DNA from: Pseudophaeomoniella oleicola
Taxonomy: Eukaryota; Ascomycota; Eurotiomycetes; Phaeomoniellales; Phaeomoniellaceae
Direction of reading: 5' to 3'
DNA: 64,000 nt
NCBI GenBank assembly: GCA_003868215.1
Contig: QWDQ01000037.1
Location: 186,001 to 250,000 of the forward strand
This document shows positions 11,704-23,149 of the stretch, one piece after another; the first letter of the stretch is position 1, and the number at the start of each line of letters is the position of its first letter. The position numbers were made by a program, and so were the translations under genes. The notes beneath the pieces were generated by a model. The model was given only the letters and a program-made list of their open reading frames with translations. It ran no database searches and was not told the origin of the DNA.

Positions 11704-12900
11704 ATGCCTGTGACAAGCAGGAATGATAGGTACCGAGTTCAAGTCGTACGAGCTGCGAGTGAGCTTGATGTAATTCGGCAGTCATCACGCCATTGGCGTC
11801 AGGTACATCCATTAGCACCGACTCCACGAACCCCATCCGCGCGTCTTGAGAAGGCCCGCAAGAATCATATCGCTGGCGACGATCGTGAAGAGACGGTTCT
11901 GTACCTCGCGTATGGTTCAAATTTGTGTGCTGCGACCTTTCGTGGAGTTCGAGGGATCAAACCACTCTCCGAGATCAACGTGGTTACACCATCACTGACC
12001 TTATCCTTTGACCTTCCTGGAACGCCTTACACTGAGCCATGCTTTGCGAACTCGTCAAAGCGTACGCCTAGGAGTGACAGCTTAGCCCGCAATGACGCGC
12101 CGACATCATCCGAGAAGACTCCGCTGTTACAGGCAGACTATTCAACCCCTTGTTGGGACAAAGGACTCGTAGGTGTAGTATATGAAGTCACCCCATCCGA
12201 CTATGCGCACATCATTGCAACCGAGGGTGGTGGAATGGCCTATGCGGATGTTTTAGTTGACTGCTATGAACTTGCGCAAGACCCGACCACTCCCGTACCT
12301 CGATATCCGACCGCCAAACCATTCAAAGCGCATACCCTCTTTGCGCCGGCTGAAGACCATGAAGAAGAGCAGCTACACTTGGGGCCCCCACAGACCTTGG
12401 GCCGCCTTGTGCGCCCAGACCCGAACTACGCCCAGCCTTCCCCCCGTTATCTAGATCTCATCACCACTGGTGCAGACGAGCATCTCCTTCCGAACGACTA
12501 TCGGGCCTATCTGAACTCTCTACAGCCATATGTGATAACCACTAAACGCCAGAAACTAGGTCGATACGTATTCCTCATGACCTGGGCCCCAATCATGGCC
12601 GCCATGCTTGCGATAATGAGGGCCGACGAGACGAACGATAGGGGAGGGAAATGGCCCGCATTCATGATCAAGCTCTTCGAATCCGTCTTCGCCGGCTTGT
12701 GGTGGAGCTACGACCATGTTATGAAGCAATACTACGGCGATGGAGAAAGGACCGAGGGGGCCGATCTCGAGAAAAATGAGCGACCAGATACGAGTTTGGG
12801 ATCCCGCAAGAAGAGCGATGTCTCTGGAGATGTGCAAGTAGCCAGTTCCGTGATTGGTGCTAGTGCACTGAGTGAAAAGGAGGGCTGGAACAAGGTATGA
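11704..12900 (+). CDS. Gamma-glutamylcyclotransferase-like protein with a C-terminal membrane segment
   Basis: Single open frame of 398 aa from the ATG at 11704. The GGCT-like fold signature LAYGSNL begins near residue 63; after it come WDKGLVGVVYEVTPSDY and the catalytic-type Glu in ATEGGGMAYAD. Family members convert gamma-glutamyl peptides to 5-oxoproline, most famously in glutathione turnover; the substrate here is unknown. A hydrophobic stretch, FLMTWAPIMAAMLAIM, near residue 290 suggests membrane association, unusual for the small soluble GGCT enzymes but seen in longer fungal members. Length (398 aa) exceeds the about 180-aa classic enzymes because of insertions and the C-terminal extension. 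The first about 50 residues are poorly conserved in appearance, and a small 5' intron cannot be excluded. Confidence 0.8.
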   Translation: MPVTSRNDRYRVQVVRAASELDVIRQSSRHWRQVHPLAPTPRTPSARLEKARKNHIAGDDREETVLYLAYGSNLCAATFRGVRGIKPLSEINVVTPSLTLSFDLPGTPYTEPCFANSSKRTPRSDSLARNDAPTSSEKTPLLQADYSTPCWDKGLVGVVYEVTPSDYAHIIATEGGGMAYADVLVDCYELAQDPTTPVPRYPTAKPFKAHTLFAPAEDHEEEQLHLGPPQTLGRLVRPDPNYAQPSPRYLDLITTGADEHLLPNDYRAYLNSLQPYVITTKRQKLGRYVFLMTWAPIMAAMLAIMRADETNDRGGKWPAFMIKLFESVFAGLWWSYDHVMKQYYGDGERTEGADLEKNERPDTSLGSRKKSDVSGDVQVASSVIGASALSEKEGWNKV

Positions 12901-13314
12901 TTTGGGAGGCAGACGTCTATAATACATGTATATCTCTTTATATAACGTATATGATTGGGAGCAATGGCATAAGGTCCTTGGAACGTACCCCGTCGTTATG
13001 ATTTGTTAGCGTCTATCAGTGTTGTATTGCATTACATGCACACTTAACAGTCTTCGCCACCCACCATGATGACGCAAGGGCCCTAATTTGACATGCATGA
13101 AGGTTTGTGCACTCTGAAAAGCTGTAAGAGCACGAGTTGTGGCAAAATGAAGCATTGACATCAATTCGAAAGATGAACATATGATCGGGCAAGCTGATTC
13201 AATCTGCGAGCCATCCGAACTTCCAACTCCACGAGAATAAGCGATTGCGCAATATAACAACACGTTCCCATTATGCGTTGAGCTTCACCTTCAGCACCTC
13301 CGCCTCTCATGCTT
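12901..13314. other. Intergenic between convergent genes
   Basis: 3' flanks of the cyclotransferase-like gene (+) and sdhB (-). AT-rich just after 12900; no gene seen. Confidence 0.5.
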
Positions 13315-14321
13315 CTATGAGCCCGTGGCCATGCTTTTCTTGATCTCTGCGATAGCCTTTGCAGGGTTCAACCCCTTGGGGCAAGTCCTCGAACAGTTCA
13401 GAATAGTGTGACATCTGTACAAGCTCATACTGTTTTCCAACATTTCCCTCCTCTCAGCCTTGTGTTCCTCACGTGAATCGGCCAACCAACGATATGATTG
13501 AAGAAGGATAGCTGGTCCAAGGTATTCTTCAGCATTCCACCAGTACGATGGACAGGAGGTTGAGCAGCAGGCGCACAGAATGCATTCGTATAGACCATCA
13601 AGTTTCTTGCGGTCCTCAGGCGATTGACGATATTCTTTGCCCTGCAAGACATGTCAGAAAGGAACAAAATAGAGAGCCACTCGAGACCTACATCTGGGGA
13701 TGGTGTATCCCTCTGCAGATATGGCTTGATAGACTTGTATTGCTTGTAGAAATAGGTCAAATCTGGAACCAGATCCTTCACAACATAAGTGTGAGGCAAA
13801 GGATAAATGCGTGAATCTTTCTTGGTATCTGTCGGAATACGACCTATCACGTAAAGAGTCAACATCCATTCAATCAACGCTACAGTTCACCACTTACATA
13901 AACATGCGAGAGTGTTGACACCATCAATATTCATGGCGCAACTACCACAGATACCCTCTCTGCAGGACCTTCTGAATGTCAGAGTTGGATCAATCTCATT
14001 CTTTATCCTGATCAAAGCATCCAACATCATGGGACCAGTCTTGTTCAGGTCGATTTCATAAGTTTGCATCCATGGCTTCTGAGTGGGCTTGTCTGGGTTC
14101 CATCTGTAGATCTGGAACTTCTTCATCTTCGCATCTGCACTTGGCTGTTGATCCGTGATCTTTGGCTGGGCTGATGGAGGGTCGACATTGGTCTGAGTGG
14201 ATGGTATGGCTTCACCGACAACAGCATACGATCGAATAGCGCCCATTGGCCTGAAGATCGGACGAGAGGAAGCCCTCGAGGCGGCGGCAAACAGCCTGGA
14301 GGTAGAACGAACCGCTGACAT
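13315..14321 (-). CDS. sdhB: Succinate dehydrogenase iron-sulfur subunit, mitochondrial (SDHB)
   Basis: Spliced model 13898-14321, 13692-13843, 13315-13641, giving 300 aa. SDHB carries the three Fe-S centres of respiratory complex II and passes electrons from the flavoprotein to ubiquinone in the mitochondrial inner membrane. Residues 1-40 form an Arg/Ser/Ala-rich mitochondrial transit peptide ending near RSYAVV. The 2Fe-2S ligands lie in CREGICGSC plus the Cys pair split by intron 1 (NTLACLC). The C-terminal domain has [12 protein letters not shown] and [14 protein letters not shown] for the 4Fe-4S and 3Fe-4S clusters. Residues that line the quinone pocket and are known sites of SDHI fungicide resistance are the common wild-type ones: Pro223, Asn228 and His270 here (Botrytis numbering 225, 230 and 272). 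The start is [11 protein letters not shown]; an upstream in-frame GTG is not used. Confidence 0.97.
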
Positions 14322-16390
14322 CCTGCACAACTCTTCCACGGGCTGAATGGAATACGATAGAGGATAGGATGCCTAAGTCCTTGCAGAGGAACAAGCACAG
14401 CGGTTGAAAGGAACTGATAAGTTCGTGGCGTCAATGATGCTTGCGATTCTAAGATCCGAGGTGTTCCATGAATGCCTTTCTCGATTACCGTACAATAAGT
14501 TCCAGCCAATCATAATCATCACGAATTTAATCCAAAGGAAAGAACTCCGGAAAATTGTCACTCCGCATTCCCCAGGCTTGGCATTAACGAGGCCTCCCTT
14601 CTAAGATCTGCACAAGCAGCTACTGTACAAGAGCCGTGAATGCCAGATGTTCCTTTGAGTGAATGAACCAGTACAGGAGTCGACCAGCTCTGCTTTGGTT
14701 TATACAGTCCTGGGTTCAGTGGCAGAAATGTTGGGCCTCTCGAGATCGCCGTGTATGTGAAACCCTCTTCGTCATTCAGGTTCGTGACCGGTTGGAAGAC
14801 CCATCCTTTCCTTTTACATTGTTCAGCTCCTTCATGAAGGGAGTGTCCCAAGATGACAATAGTCTGTCCTCTTCTCAGGGTTTTACACGTCGTCTGCGTC
14901 ACTGGTATTTCTACTTGGATCATAATAAATCAACCCTTCAGGAGACTCAATGTCCAATCAAGATCCAATTCGGGCATTAAAGTAAGGTGCAGTTGCATAG
15001 GTTCGAGCACCGTCTGTTCTGAGGTGCAAGATTAATGACTAACCTCCTCGCTTGCAATATAATGAGCCTTGTCGCGTGTGAAACTGCTTTCTTGTTCGGG
15101 AATATAGTTGACTGTTTTCGCCTGTCTCATTGCCTCTTGAACATTCGAATGCTTTCTCAACAGCTTGAATCTGGAATCCGTCTTACGTCAAAATCCCATG
15201 CAGTAAAGATGCCCTCAAATATCTCGTTCATCATCCATACCAAGCTCGACTTCAGACAAAGTGTCTGCTTTTGACCAGATCTTCCTTTCTTCAATAGGAA
15301 CATGGCCTCATACTGCTTGGATGGCCACCTTTGCTATCCGCCATTGCTGGCAATAAGCATATTTACTATTTGCATCTGATATTGCTCGACATCAAGGATA
15401 GCTGTTGTTTCGATAACAGAGAGAATATATTGACCCCTGTTGTCTTATGTGAAGCTCTCATACACGAACGACGCCACACAGGGCAGAGAAGTACCCTGTT
15501 CCACGCTGCGTCTGGTTAATGGTGGTGATGCATGCTTTGCCTGTTGCTAAAATGGATTGCGTCCGAAACGGTCGAGTTGACAATGGTGATAGAGCGAAGT
15601 ACCTGAGAGCAGTGTTGATTTGACGTATGAGAAGGTCGTCATTCTGCAGAGAAGGTCCGCATATACCATGCTTTCTAAATATTGCTGCTTGCTCAACTAT
15701 ACCACAGATCTATCCTGTCAACTTCCGTTTAGTGAGGCTGTAACATTCTCTATCGTAGATCTTATAGCAATAAGCACAAAAGTCTACACGTCTAGACTGA
15801 GAATCAGCTTGTCTTAGCTGTCTCCCATCTCCTTATAGGCATCGAGATAGAACATTATACAACCACAAATCGATCGACTTATACCAGTTACGCAGTGTCG
15901 TTATCAACAGAGATCTTTTTCCCACGCCTTTCCCCATGATGTCGTGCAGACTTTTTAGTAAGGTATATACTCAGAATGGAACACTGTTGTTTACGAAAGG
16001 GACAACAGCGATATCAATCGGGAGCTTTGCATGAGGGAAATAACTTTCCCTGTCTACAGAAAGTCTTCACGCACACATCGGAATGCCGGAGCAAGGTGCC
16101 AGTGCCAGACATAAAGGGTGACTGACAAGCATCTGGGAATTAGCACAGCGGTCGGTTTTTGAGATGCTGTTCACACAATTCTCCCCGACAGTCATGAGCC
16201 TTCCATCTGCGTCTACTCACGCCACTCTAATGTTATGGAAAAGGCGGGGGAATTATGCCACTGGCTTTGCATCACCTGGGTATCAAATCTTGACATGCAC
16301 TTGTAATCGGTGAACGTGAGACCATGATTGTTACGAAAAGTTTGATATTGGTTATCTGTACAGGATCGATGGGTGAATAGTAGTAACTAC
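14322..16390. other. 2.07-kb gene-free stretch upstream of sdhB
   Basis: It holds the sdhB promoter and the 3' flank of the ATP synthase subunit gene. I found no conserved frame; the largest ORF (14558-14923, minus) overlaps other-frame ORFs and shows no family signature. No repeat was seen. Confidence 0.5.
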
Positions 16391-17282
16391 TTATTTCTTG
16401 GCAATGATCTCTGTTGGAATACGCATTAGCATGATATGTTGAGGATGGAAACCTTTAAACTCACTTTCGACATCTGCAATGCTTTGTTGGAGGATCTGTT
16501 GCAGGACCTTGGGGTTCTCCAATTCCTTTTGCACCTTACTGATGATCGAGTCCGCAAGCTCCTTCTGCTGTCTCTGCTTGACCTGGCCTTCATAGCGCAC
16601 CCACGAATCCAAAACGGTCTTTGCCTCAGCAGCAAGAGCTGTCTTCTGCTCCAATTCAAAGGCCTGGGCTTCAAGCTTGGCAGTTTCCTAAGGCAACGTC
16701 AGCTTTCGAAAGTCGTATATCCTAGTGCTAAACAGACCTTTGAGACTTCGAAAAGAGCTTTTGTCATGTCGACGACTTCATCCAGTTGCTTTACGTTGTC
16801 CATCCGCGACGTGACGGCTTGGGTGTGCTTTTGGCGGGCCTGTGAGAGGATATCGGTGTGCTTCTTGATCTGACCCTCAGCCCACTCATTATAAGCTGGA
16901 CCACCGTATTTCCAAATTCCGTAGAAAACAGTAAGTAAACAAAATGCGACAACGGTTTCCTCGTTCGTAACGTAGAGCTCGTTGCTGATAGCAGCAATCG
17001 ACAAGCCAGCTCCAGCTGAAAGGATAGCTGTCTTTGAGACCAGTGAACTGCCTGGAAGCGCATCAAGGATCGACTGAGCCTTCTTTTTGGGGTCCTCAGT
17101 TGGTACGTTGGATGCAAATCGTGCTTGTGCAAGGTGCGTCGAAAGAGCTGGGAGGTTGCGGACGGAGACTGATGGTCGCAGCCGGGTAGCCCCTAGATAT
17201 ACGAGTTAAGTTTGTACTTATCATATGTGACAGGCAAAGATAAACACATACCGACAGCAGATCTTGCAAACCTGGCAGACAT
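16391..17282 (-). CDS. atp4: ATP synthase subunit 4 (subunit b), mitochondrial
   Basis: Spliced model 17252-17282, 16738-17168, 16465-16687, 16391-16410, giving 234 aa. Subunit b forms the peripheral stalk (stator) of the F1Fo ATP synthase, with two membrane helices and a long helix reaching F1. An N-terminal transit peptide (MSARFARSAVVSVRNLP) is followed by PTEDPKKKAQSILDALPG, then the membrane region around LVSKTAILSAGAGLSIAAIS and ETVVAFCLLTVFYGIW, then a charged helix. The second exon must begin at the CAG before 17168 to keep frame; the nearer AG at 17194 gives a wrong frame. The last exon is only 20 nt: a GTGAGT donor at 16464 and CAG acceptor restore the family ending ADVEKIIAKK, while reading through would give an odd tail. 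Confidence 0.93.
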
Positions 17283-17490
17283 GATCGCGGATGTGGATTG
17301 ATGCAAGCTTGCCTGGTCAATTGGGAGATGATGAGGTTTGAGGAGCTCCAAAGCAAAGTTCCAATTGTCGCAAAGGCGCTAGTGTGAAAATGGGTTAGGG
17401 TCTTGGCGGGAGCATGCCTCTATCAAAATTTCTTGAGAGTGAAGATGGGCATGGCGAACGGTTCTGACCTACTCAAAGAAACCGTTGAAG
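17283..17490. promoter_or_regulatory. 208-bp divergent promoter between ATP4 and NOC4
   Basis: The start codons of ATP4 (minus) and NOC4 (plus) are only 208 bp apart and face outward, so 5' untranslated regions and core promoters of a respiratory gene and a ribosome-biogenesis gene must share this space. Confidence 0.8.
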
Positions 17491-19146
17491 ATGTCTGTTA
17501 ATCCCTCTGCAAAAAAAAGGAGGAGAGATGATGTCGTTCAAACGCCGCTCAGGAAAATCAGGAAGGTTACACCTGATGGAAATGAAGACGACGAGCTTCA
17601 GAAGCAAATAGCAGATATCGAGGTAGCTATTGCTGAAGGCGAGGATACCGTTGCGAATGTATCTACGCTTTTGTCTCTGGTCCGGAAAGATGAGACTAAA
17701 TACTCTGGCAACACCACATTGCTGGTCTCTCTATGCAAGGGTTTCACGCGTCTCATGGCCTCTGGTGAAATGATCGACGGGTCGAAAAATGCTCGATTAC
17801 TCCGAGAACAGTATCTCGGATACCATGAGATCTTGCGGCATTTTGTAACGAACGGCGGCCAGCATATCAAGACTACATCGATGCAGCTTGCATTACGGAT
17901 GCTCAAGGCTCAGGCAGAACACTTGGGAGAGAACATCTGGTCTTCGAAAACCTTTACTGCTCTGATGGAAACTGTGTTCGAAACTCGAAATGGTGCAGAA
18001 ACTCGAGCAATGTTTGCGCAAGAGTATTTCAAAGCATACGACGATCTCGCGTATTACACCTTGGATTTCATCTCTGGCTATGCTTCAAAACCGCTCTCGC
18101 CTGATGTCACGGATAATGTTCTTGATGTCCTTTCTACGCTGACAACGATTCCAAGTTCTGCTGAGGAACTGAATACTTTCTTTACTGCGTCGTCAGCTAA
18201 AAATGGGAAAAATGGAAAGCCAATTATTAATCCCTCGTCGTTGCGACGTGCTGCGTCTGCTGCCTGGTTGGCGACTCTATCAACTCACTCGCTTACCAGT
18301 GCCCATCGCAAACGTCTTTTGAATATCCTCGTGCCTACAATCTTGCCGTGGTTGACCCGACCAGAGACTCTCTTCGATTTCCTCACTAGTTGCTTTGATC
18401 AGGGCGGAACTTCGTCTCTGCTTGCTCTGTCTGGGATGTACCACCTTATCTCGAGCAAGAATCTTGACTATCCATCATTCTACCCGAAAGTCTATAGTCT
18501 TCTCACACCTGCACTTATGTATAGCAAGCACCGATCGCGCTTCCTAAGACACCTGCAGATTTTCTTGTCGTCCACGCATCTGCCAGCCACGCTTATCGCA
18601 AGCTTCATCAAACGTATGTCGCGACTTTCGCTCTATGCCCCACCGGCGGCAATTGTTGCAATGGTTCCGTACATATACAACCTCCTCAAATCACATCCCC
18701 AAACAACATTCATGATCCATCGAACCTTCCACTGGGAAGCAGATAAGGTGTACCATGACCCTTTCGATGCCAATGATCCAAATCCACTAACGACGGATGC
18801 TATTTCTTCTTCCCTTTGGGAACTGCATACTCTAGCCTCCCCGGGTGCGATTCCTTCGTATACGGCTTTGGAAACGTCTGGACGTAACTTTGGACATTTT
18901 CATCCGAACGTTTCGTCACTAGCTCAGATAATATGCCTTCAATTCACTAAACAGCAATACAACCTTGATGACTTCCTCGATCACAGCTATCAGAGTATGC
19001 TGGAATCGGAATTGAAGCGTGGCGAAGTCAAGAAAGAACCTGTCATTGAGTGGAAGATTTCGAAAAGGATGTTTATACGAGACGACAAGGACCAGGACGA
19101 TGAACAGAGGCTAGATCTCGTAAGACAGCTTTGGACCTTCAAATGA
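17491..19146 (+). CDS. NOC4: Nucleolar complex protein 4 (Noc4, CBF/Mak21 family)
   Basis: Intronless frame of 551 aa from the ATG at 17491; an in-frame TTG six bases earlier is not the start. Noc4 works in the small-subunit processome with Nop14 and is needed for maturation and export of 40S pre-ribosomes. The basic N-terminus (SAKKRRRDDV, RKIRK) suits nuclear localisation. The C-terminal half carries the CCAAT-binding-factor domain found in Noc proteins: FDFLTSCFDQGG, LLALSGMYHLISSKNLDYP.FYPKVYSLL, and the LFLDTFLSSTHLP-type stretch seen here as LQIFLSSTHLPATLIASFIKRMSRLSL. Length matches fungal Noc4. It is transcribed away from ATP4 across a 208-bp gap. Confidence 0.9.
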   Translation: MSVNPSAKKRRRDDVVQTPLRKIRKVTPDGNEDDELQKQIADIEVAIAEGEDTVANVSTLLSLVRKDETKYSGNTTLLVSLCKGFTRLMASGEMIDGSKNARLLREQYLGYHEILRHFVTNGGQHIKTTSMQLALRMLKAQAEHLGENIWSSKTFTALMETVFETRNGAETRAMFAQEYFKAYDDLAYYTLDFISGYASKPLSPDVTDNVLDVLSTLTTIPSSAEELNTFFTASSAKNGKNGKPIINPSSLRRAASAAWLATLSTHSLTSAHRKRLLNILVPTILPWLTRPETLFDFLTSCFDQGGTSSLLALSGMYHLISSKNLDYPSFYPKVYSLLTPALMYSKHRSRFLRHLQIFLSSTHLPATLIASFIKRMSRLSLYAPPAAIVAMVPYIYNLLKSHPQTTFMIHRTFHWEADKVYHDPFDANDPNPLTTDAISSSLWELHTLASPGAIPSYTALETSGRNFGHFHPNVSSLAQIICLQFTKQQYNLDDFLDHSYQSMLESELKRGEVKKEPVIEWKISKRMFIRDDKDQDDEQRLDLVRQLWTFK

Positions 19147-21636
19147 TATGCCTCAGTATGAGCCACCGTCTTGACAAGAGTGCGATGGAAGAATCATGTA
19201 TAGACTGGGGCCTACCGTACTACCGTAGTACGTCACTCTGCAGAAATCGAACATCGGTGACACCGACGTTACATATCAAGGGATGTGATTTTGGAATGAT
19301 CATCGATCAATGTACTGTTAGATTCAAAAATCAGGAATGCGTGGCGTTGCGGAACCAGGAAAACGGTCTATCATGGTAAAGCAACTCTACTACGTTGTCA
19401 TCAAGGCCATATTCACAAGTTACTTCCATCGTCAAGTTCCCCGGCCTTCCACGCCGGTAAACCCCCGGTTCGTCCTCTCGTTCAAACCCGCCCGGGCCTT
19501 CAAACTAGTCATCTGCACGCTCGTCGCCCTATACCTAGAATATTCTCCTACGGCGATCGGGCTCCCAGTAACACTTGAAAGGTTACTTTGCAGACCTTCC
19601 GTTCCTCAACAAGGCCGTTCCCGCGAGAGGCAGAGCCGGTGGCGCAACTTTGCTAATCTCAAAGCCGACCCAGCGGCATTGCTTGAGAGGATGTTTTCTA
19701 CGTGAGGAGGACGACGATCATCAGCCAAAATGTTGCTACCATTGCAACACGATGTTGAGGGTTCGACACTTGGCGTACTGCCCGATTGATTAGCAAGATC
19801 TACCGGCACCTTCTTGTTAGACATTGTGCAGCAGCACGCGATGCATGTTGTGTAGAAATCATAATACTCCCATCCAGCCTTCTCTAGTACCTGGCATTAC
19901 GTTAGGCTGAACCGCCTGAGGTGTAAGAATCTGGAAGTAGTTGCTGCCATGATCCCGATTTCCCAATGGTGCATGAGTCGACGGATGGATATTTCACGTT
20001 GAGCAGCCACTGATGGCGAAGTGTCAAGTCCTTCCGGAGAGTCATGGCATCTGTAGAGCTTTGCTCCAGGCATGTGTATTACGTTGGCTTTCAGTTAATT
20101 ATCGATGCCCAATACGACGATCTGACGCCGCTGGATAAATCTAACGTAATACTAAGTACAGTGCTGTTCCTGAACATGGTCTATTAGTAAGCTGATACCC
20201 TAATCGCGTAATACAATCGTTAACAAACTGCCGCCATCGAGCCAGTATCATTTTTTGTGCTCATCAAATCTCGGATGCTTAATCATCGAGACGGAATTTA
20301 ACTTAAAATTTGCTTACTACGTACCTAGTAGTAGGTAGTATATCGAGATGCTGGTGGCCATGCGTGCTCCGCGATTCTTAATCTGACGGCAGTCCCGTTA
20401 CCGGCACATTGTACTCTCAAATTCCAGTATATCCGAAGATCTCTAGTACTGTGTAGATCGGCAGTGAAACAGGTGCCAACCCTAGCGGTGACTACTCGAT
20501 ATCCCTGCAGGAGGTGACACTCGCAAAGAAGAAACAAATCGGGCGGTTCAGACTGGAGCTTTCTACTACGGAGTAGAGGACATGATATACCGTAGTACTA
20601 CGTAGTAGATTGCAAAGAAGCACCTCCACGGCGACATCATACCCACTTTCTACTTGAAGAAGTGTCTCATTCCCATGGGGATTGCCAGGCATCTCAGGTT
20701 CGGTCAGGGATGAGACATGAATCACCCCAGCTCGCCAGACCGCTCCGAGATGGAATGGCCGGCGGACGACTTCCGGATATCAGTATAATGATAACTCACC
20801 ACTGGGGCCATGAGATTTGGAAACAGGCGAGCCAGGGTACAGAAGACACTACTGCCGAGCTGCATATTATGCAAATATCCCAGCCTCTCCGCTCTAATAG
20901 ATATCTCCAGAACACACAACCGAATGTCTCTTAACGCTTTTCGAAACAACTCACTATGCACTGTGTCGGTAGTTGGAAGGACGAGTGGCTTCGGGTGAAA
21001 AGCGGAGGGTTCGGCCGCCGGGCGGAAAGGTTGTTTCTGCCATGCCAAAACGTCCAACTTTTGCCCTTTTCTCTCTTGTTCTTTTCCTCTCCTTCTCATT
21101 CTCTCATTCTCTCATTCCCCATCAACCATTATCCACATAAATCCCTGGCCGAGGATTCCCCAGACTTCTCACTCTGATTTTTCTTTCTCCGTTGTCTTTG
21201 ATGCCCAAATTTTACACCGCAAGATATAATTACAGATTATGGCGAGCAATGGGGAATGACGTAGCCAGAAGTGTATCCCACCAGCCAAATTCATTGTTCC
21301 TTATCAAACTGCTATTCGGCCCGCTCTACAATTAGTCGTCTTTCTCTCGATGCAGTACTAGTCCCCTAGTGACATGGCTGCAATTGTCAATGACTACTAC
21401 TGATAGTTACTACTGTACTACGATATGTACGTAGTAGTAGCATTCGCTAACTTGGTACCAATGTACTCCATCTCTCAAAAGGTTTGGGTCCCAAGCTTCG
21501 CGGAGCTCAGAGATAGTCGCATCTGTTTTTTCTTCGCCTCACAGTATATATCTTAGAAACCCCTCCTGCTCGATCTTCAGAAGTTGCTCTTCGTCCTACC
21601 ATATATCTGTATAACTCATAATTCACAGTTGCAAAC
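19147..21636. other. 2.5-kb gene-poor stretch with several copies of a TACGTAGTA-type palindrome
   Basis: No conserved frame was found. The stretch carries clustered variants of the palindrome (near 19211-19232, 20317-20340, 20564-20577, 20596-20607 and 21391-21438) and pyrimidine runs at 21058-21120. The final 200 bp are the promoter of the alcohol dehydrogenase gene. Confidence 0.55.
20596..20607. repeat. Palindrome TACTACGTAGTA
   Basis: Exact copy of the recurring 12-bp palindrome. A related sequence, CTACTACGGAGTAG, sits about 30 bp upstream. Confidence 0.9.
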
Positions 21637-22746
21637 ATGGTTGAATTCACTGTTTTCAAGGGCTCAAAAGATGGCAAAATTGTCAAGGGTTCAACCACCA
21701 AAGAGATTGGGCCCAAGGATGTCCTCTTGGAGGTAACACACAGCGGTCTGTGTGGTACCGATCTTCATTTCAAGCAGGCCGATATGGTACTGGGACATGA
21801 GGGTGTAGGTGTCGTGAAGGAAGTTGGCAAAGACGTCACTCTTTTCAAGAAGTATGCAATCCCCAATCCTTTACTACAGTCAATACTAGCAGACAGACTG
21901 TGGGGTTCAATTGTTTTGTCTGCAGACTTGAACTAACAGCTTTTGCGCAGGGGTGACCGAGCAGGTTGGGGTTACGAACATTCTGCATGCGGGCACTGCA
22001 AGCAATGCTCGATTGGCTTCGAGACGCTCTGCCCTGAACGTGCAATGTACGGTTATGCCGACCTTGACCAAGGTTCATTTGCCACCCATGCCGTCTGGTT
22101 GGAGGATTTCCTCTTCGCCATTCCTGACGGACTTTCTTCAGCGGAAGCGGCCCCTCTGCAGTGCGGTGGTGGTACCGTCTTCAACGCCCTCGTGATTGGC
22201 CAAGTCAAACCCCTCGATAGAGTTGCTGTTGTCGGTGTTGGTGGCCTCGGTCATCTTGCCATCCAGTACGCTTCTAAGATGGGCTGTGACGTTGTCGTCT
22301 TCTCCGGTACCGACAGCAAGCGTGAGGAGGCTCTGTCTCTTGGCGCATCTGAGTTCCACGCTACAAAGGGAGTCTCGAACCTCTCAGAGCTTGGCATCAA
22401 GCCGATCGACCACCTCCTCGTCACAACATCCTTCCAACCCGACTGGGCTCAGTACCTCCCCTTGATGGCCCCGCTCGGGACCATCTATCCTCTCAGTGTC
22501 AGCGACGAGGACTTAAAGATGCCATACATGCCTCTCATCGCCGGCACGCTCAGGGTACAAGGTGTCCTGATCGCCGCGAAGCAGGTACACAGGGATATGT
22601 TGGCCTTCTCCGCAAGACACGGTGTCAAGCCAATCATCCAGGAATTCCCTATGACCCTCGAGGGTATCGAAGAGGCTTGCAAGACACTCGATGAGGGTAA
22701 GATGAGATACAGGGGTGTTTTTGTGAACCAAAACGCAGGGAAATAA
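21637..22746 (+). CDS. Zinc-type alcohol dehydrogenase (NADP-dependent cinnamyl/ADH6-like MDR)
   Basis: Spliced model 21637-21851 and 21951-22746, giving 336 aa. Medium-chain dehydrogenases of this group reduce aldehydes to alcohols, usually with NADPH. The catalytic zinc ligands are in GLCGTD and LGHEGVG; the structural zinc site is the four-Cys cluster CGHCKQCSIGFETLC in exon 2. The Rossmann motif is VVGVGGLGHLAIQYA, and the loop after it (FSGTDSKREEAL) carries Ser/Lys/Arg, which favours NADP over NAD. The ending is a complete C-terminal domain. The gene stands alone between a gene-poor stretch and a convergent MFS gene. The physiological substrate cannot be told from sequence. Confidence 0.92.
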
Positions 22747-23149
22747 GCTAGCCAGCCAATCAGCTAGTTATTTGGCCACAACAACAACAACGGACATTCT
22801 CATATGAATCGCCAAACCTCCCCCGACGCCGACACGACTTTACCACCATTAGCAGTTCTCCCGGTACGACAAATCCAGTCTTACAATTTGCCGTTATACC
22901 CGGTTTTTGAGACTCTACATTCTGACCAAAGAGAGGAAACGAAAGATAATTATGTAAATAGACGTCTCGAAAGGGGTGGTAGGTTAGAAGTGTCTATCTC
23001 CCTCTTTTTAGATGATTAGATATTAGATTAGATAGATAAATTAGATCGATGAATTAAACAATCGAGGGGTAGGGGATTGGACTAATTCCTATCCTTCCTT
23101 CCCTCTCTTTCTTTCTTGAATGGTCTTGAGTAACTACGACAATCTACAC
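22747..23149. other. Intergenic between convergent genes
   Basis: 3' flanks of the dehydrogenase gene and the MFS transporter gene; AT-rich repeats of the TTAGAT type around 23015-23050. No gene seen. Confidence 0.5.

Noticed and set aside
13898-14339. Upstream GTG start for SDHB
   Set aside because: The normal ATG at 14321 gives a complete mitochondrial presequence.
14558-14923. 121-codon minus-strand ORF in the sdhB upstream gap
   Set aside because: No family signature, overlaps ORFs in other frames, length within chance.
17193-17252. AG at 17194 as the acceptor of the ATP4 second exon
   Set aside because: It shifts the frame and breaks the conserved PTEDPKKK region; the CAG before 17168 keeps phase.
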